64,000 bases of DNA from Chryseobacterium bernardetii (GTDB lineage Bacteria; Bacteroidota; Bacteroidia; Flavobacteriales; Weeksellaceae), in NCBI RefSeq assembly GCF_003815975.1, contig NZ_CP033932.1, positions 3,763,501 through 3,827,500 on the forward strand. The letters are read 5' to 3'. Of the stretch, positions 61,737 through 64,000 are shown one piece after another. The notes under the pieces were generated by a model. The model did no database searches. It was given only the letters and a program-made list of their open reading frames with translations, and was not told where the DNA came from. The translations under genes and the position numbers were made by a program. Within the stretch, counting starts at the first letter, position 1; every line of letters begins with the position of its first letter.

Positions 61737-61904
61737 ATGGAGAACAGGACATTTGCTTTTATTAAAACAGACAAAAAGCTGGTAAAACTTTTCTTTAAAG
61801 ATATCAGTATCATCAGAGGTTTTGGGAACTATGTAGAGGTATATATAGAAAACAGACATATTGAACGAACAATGGAATTTGTTATTAGTGATAAAAGCAT
61901 ATAA
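61737..61904 (+). pseudogene. LytTR DNA-binding domain remnant
   Basis: Fifty-five codons starting MENRTFAFIKTDKKLVKLFFKD (in pieces) and including IRGFGNYVEVYIENRHIERTM, which is the strand-rich core of a LytTR response-regulator domain. The usual N-terminal receiver and the rest of the LytTR domain are missing. It could be translated but would be too short to act as a regulator. It lies 8 bp after the hydrolase stop. Confidence 0.7.
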
Positions 61905-62132
61905 ACAAACGTCATTATTGTTCCTGAATCTATCTATTAGTTACCATTAATATTTCAAATATAAATTCATTAGAAGCTGGTTTAGCCCGTTTATATGCCA
62001 TTGGCTTTAGAGCCAAAAACTTAATAAATAATTATCTGCCAAAATCTACAAGAATAAATGTCGGTATGAAAAGAAGGTTTGCAATAGTATTGCAGCGTAA
62101 AACTTCCCAAATTTGCCATAAATAATTTAACC
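61905..62132. other. Intergenic region with a small palindrome
   Basis: No gene supported. TTGGCTTTAGAGCCAA near 62001-62016 is a short palindromic word, common in flavobacterial intergenic DNA. Confidence 0.4.
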
Positions 62133-62741
62133 ATGTCAGATTTTATCAGATTTTTTATCCCCATTTATTTTGTTCTGTTTTTCGCCGTTTCCTTTCTTGG
62201 CATTAGTATAGCAGTTGCCAATAAAATTGGTAAGAACCCAAATGTTCTGCCAAAAGACGGTTCTGCCTATGCACTGGTGGGTTGGTACTTCAAAATTATT
62301 TTAGCTGTTTTGTTTATATATACAATATTGCCTTTAGTGTTTCCAACTGTAGGAGAGGATTTAAAAATACATCTTTTCGATCGGAATTTCTTTCGTTATA
62401 CTGGAATCGGCTTAATGCTTATTGCCTTTATCTGGGTAGTCATTGCGCAGATTCAAATGAAAACTTCATGGCGGATAGGTATAGATAATCACATGAAAAC
62501 AGAACTTGTCACTACAGGATTATTCCAATATTCAAGAAATCCGGTGTTTTTAGGAATGACTTTGAGCCTTATAGGTTTTTTCTTTACTTTTCCTACTGTG
62601 ATTGCTTTCTTTTTGCTGATAACAGGAAATATTTTGATGCAGATTCAGATACGCCTTGAAGAAGAACATTTACTGAGACAGCACGGCTCCGTTTATTTTG
62701 CTTATAAAAAGAGGGTTGCACGTATGCTGAACCTTTATTAA
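62133..62741 (+). CDS. Isoprenylcysteine carboxyl methyltransferase-like membrane protein
   Basis: 202 residues with four to five membrane segments (about 8-28, 48-68, 88-108, 140-170). The C-terminal SAM-binding region is LVTTGLFQYSRNPVFLGM (about 124-141) and LEEEHLLRQHGSVYFAYKKRVARML (about 175-199 in pieces), the ICMT/PEMT signature with the RNP and EEEhL...Y motifs. Bacterial members methylate unknown small or lipid substrates. No clear neighbours in operon. Confidence 0.8.
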   Translation: MSDFIRFFIPIYFVLFFAVSFLGISIAVANKIGKNPNVLPKDGSAYALVGWYFKIILAVLFIYTILPLVFPTVGEDLKIHLFDRNFFRYTGIGLMLIAFIWVVIAQIQMKTSWRIGIDNHMKTELVTTGLFQYSRNPVFLGMTLSLIGFFFTFPTVIAFFLLITGNILMQIQIRLEEEHLLRQHGSVYFAYKKRVARMLNLY

Positions 62742-62779
62742 AAGCATAAACTTAAAAACTGTTTTGCTGAACTTTTTTG

Positions 62780-62787
62780 TATCTTTG
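62780..62787 (+). promoter_or_regulatory. Promoter -7 box for dapD (TATCTTTG)
   Basis: TATCTTTG, 37 bp before the dapD ATG. Confidence 0.65.
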
Positions 62788-62824
62788 ACGGGTATAATTT
62801 TTCAAACTAATTTAAATAAGAAAC

Positions 62825-63637
62825 ATGTCGTTACAACAAACTATTGAAAACATTTGGGATAATAGAGATTTATTACAAAATGAAGACAGCCAGAAAGCGA
62901 TCAGAGAGGTTATTTCTTTATTAGATTCCGGAGAACTTCGTGTAGCTGAGCCTACGGAAAACGGTTGGCAGGTAAATGAATGGGTGAAGAAAGCAGTAGT
63001 AATGTATTTCCCAATCCAAAAGATGGAAACTATTGAAGTAGGTCCATTTGAATTTCATGACAAGATTCCTTTAAAGAAAAATTATGCGGAAAAAGGAGTA
63101 AGAGTAGTTCCTCATGCTATCGCCAGAGAAGGTTCTTTCGTAGCTTCAGGAGTAATTATGATGCCATCTTACGTAAACATTGGGGCTTATGTAGATTCAG
63201 GAACAATGGTAGATACATGGGCAACAGTAGGAAGCTGTGCACAGATTGGTAAAAACGTTCACCTGAGTGGCGGTGTTGGTATCGGTGGTGTATTGGAACC
63301 ATTACAGGCTGCTCCGGTAATTATTGAAGATGACTGCTTTATCGGTTCCAGATGTATCGTGGTAGAAGGGGTTCATGTAGAAAAAGAAGCTGTACTGGGA
63401 GCTAATGTTGTTCTAACGGCATCTACAAAAATTATAGACGTAACAGGAAGCGAGCCTATTGAAATTAAAGGAAGAGTTCCTGCACGTTCCGTAGTAATCC
63501 CTGGAAGCTATACAAAACAATATCCTGCAGGAGAATATCAGGTTCCTTGTGCACTGATCATCGGTCAGAGAAAAGAATCTACAGATAAAAAGACATCTCT
63601 TAATGATGCATTGAGAGATAATAATGTAGCTGTTTAA
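62825..63637 (+). CDS. dapD: Tetrahydrodipicolinate N-succinyltransferase
   Basis: 270 residues. N-terminal helical region (about 1-60), then a left-handed beta helix of hexapeptide repeats (about 95-225: VASGVIMMPSYVNIGAYVDSG, GGVGIGGVLEPLQAAPVIIEDD, IGSRCIVVEGV), then a C-terminal segment. It transfers succinyl from succinyl-CoA to tetrahydrodipicolinate in lysine and diaminopimelate synthesis, feeding the cell wall. The lysine-degrading pair at 31329-34315 is on the same window but not linked. Own promoter. Confidence 0.97.
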   Translation: MSLQQTIENIWDNRDLLQNEDSQKAIREVISLLDSGELRVAEPTENGWQVNEWVKKAVVMYFPIQKMETIEVGPFEFHDKIPLKKNYAEKGVRVVPHAIAREGSFVASGVIMMPSYVNIGAYVDSGTMVDTWATVGSCAQIGKNVHLSGGVGIGGVLEPLQAAPVIIEDDCFIGSRCIVVEGVHVEKEAVLGANVVLTASTKIIDVTGSEPIEIKGRVPARSVVIPGSYTKQYPAGEYQVPCALIIGQRKESTDKKTSLNDALRDNNVAV

Positions 63638-63667
63638 GATTAAGTTTTTAAACTAATACCACTTATT

Positions 63668-64000
63668 TTGAAAGAAAAATTTCTTAAAATACTATTAAAC
63701 CCTAAATATATATTTGGGGTTTATATTATTGTAGCCATTGCTACCGCACTCTCTAAATTCTCCAGAGGGCCTCAGGCGATAAACAATTACCTGATTTTCA
63801 AGGGCGTTTTTTTCAACACTATTGATGAAAAAAATCTCTATTTACGATATCCTGAACTCTATTCAGACATGAACCATTATGGAGTTTTTTTCAGTTTACT
63901 GATTGCTCCTTTTGCAGTAATGCCGGATTGGATGGGAATTGCCCTATGGAATGTTGCCAATACAGCCGTTTTTCTGTATGCAATCCACAAGCTTCCGTTT
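63668..64000 (+). CDS. GT87/DUF2029-like membrane glycosyltransferase, N-terminal fragment
   Basis: 111 codons from TTG 63668 to the window edge; no ATG is available nearby. The visible part holds a first membrane helix (about 15-30, GVYIIVAIATALSKF) and the typical NNYLIF...YPELYSDMNHYGVFFSLLIAPF segment (about 45-85) of GT-C type glycosyltransferases, which use lipid-phosphate sugars on the periplasmic side. It comes 31 bp after dapD, maybe in the same transcript. The remainder is cut off. Confidence 0.7.
   Translation, partial: MKEKFLKILLNPKYIFGVYIIVAIATALSKFSRGPQAINNYLIFKGVFFNTIDEKNLYLRYPELYSDMNHYGVFFSLLIAPFAVMPDWMGIALWNVANTAVFLYAIHKLPF

Overview
The window looks like chromosomal DNA of a low-GC flavobacterium, most likely Chryseobacterium or a close relative (Weeksellaceae). 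The signs are Bacteroidota-type promoters (TAnnTTTG boxes just upstream of many genes), a type IX secretion component (PorQ), a T9SS cargo protein with a C-terminal sorting domain, the TamL lipoprotein, a fused CcsBA cytochrome c synthetase, and many short lipoproteins. No rRNA operon, prophage or CRISPR array is visible. One tRNA (Ala, GGC) is present.

Layout. 1-2442: a FecCD-type metal/heme ABC permease and the start of its ATPase, separated by a tandem array of about 1.4 kb whose first unit carries an intact GxxExxY gene and whose other units look like internally deleted copies of it. 2461-15521: housekeeping genes (TlpA-like thioredoxin, flavin/2Fe-2S reductase, SanA-like protein, TamL, TrmH methyltransferase, envelope-stress-like small membrane proteins, cmk-porQ, pyrH, frr, a KASIII-like enzyme). 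15810-26324: envelope and division genes (LptF/G permease, LolA-like protein, FtsK) and cytochrome c maturation (CcsBA). 26325-29512: palindromic repeats, an SPFH/Arc pair, and an IS3-family element inserted in the loop of the terminator that follows that pair. 29608-35481: RCC1-repeat T9SS cargo, a 49-residue membrane protein, and a lysine catabolic pair (aldehyde dehydrogenase plus lysine 6-aminotransferase). 35598-41890: a GbsR/MarR-controlled RND tripartite efflux operon. 41969-44368: a BtrH-like protein divergent from a GNAT-MarR operon with a palindromic operator candidate and a decayed GNAT gene. 44803-52110: a type VI secretion effector island: VgrG, a PAAR-like/two-HINT/GIY-YIG effector, an Imm26-like immunity protein, a DUF4259 protein, and remnants of further immunity genes. 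52243-64000: TonB receptor, TauE/DUF1634 pair, tRNA-Ala, small secreted or lipoproteins, NlpC/P60 hydrolase with a LytTR remnant behind it, an ICMT-like methyltransferase, dapD, and the start of a GT87-like glycosyltransferase.

The most interesting parts are the GxxExxY tandem array with its deletion derivatives and the VgrG-linked effector island, where tandem HINT domains precede a predicted GIY-YIG nuclease toxin and where the downstream DNA preserves fused scraps of duplicated immunity genes. All functional assignments rest on motif recognition by eye; no database search was run.
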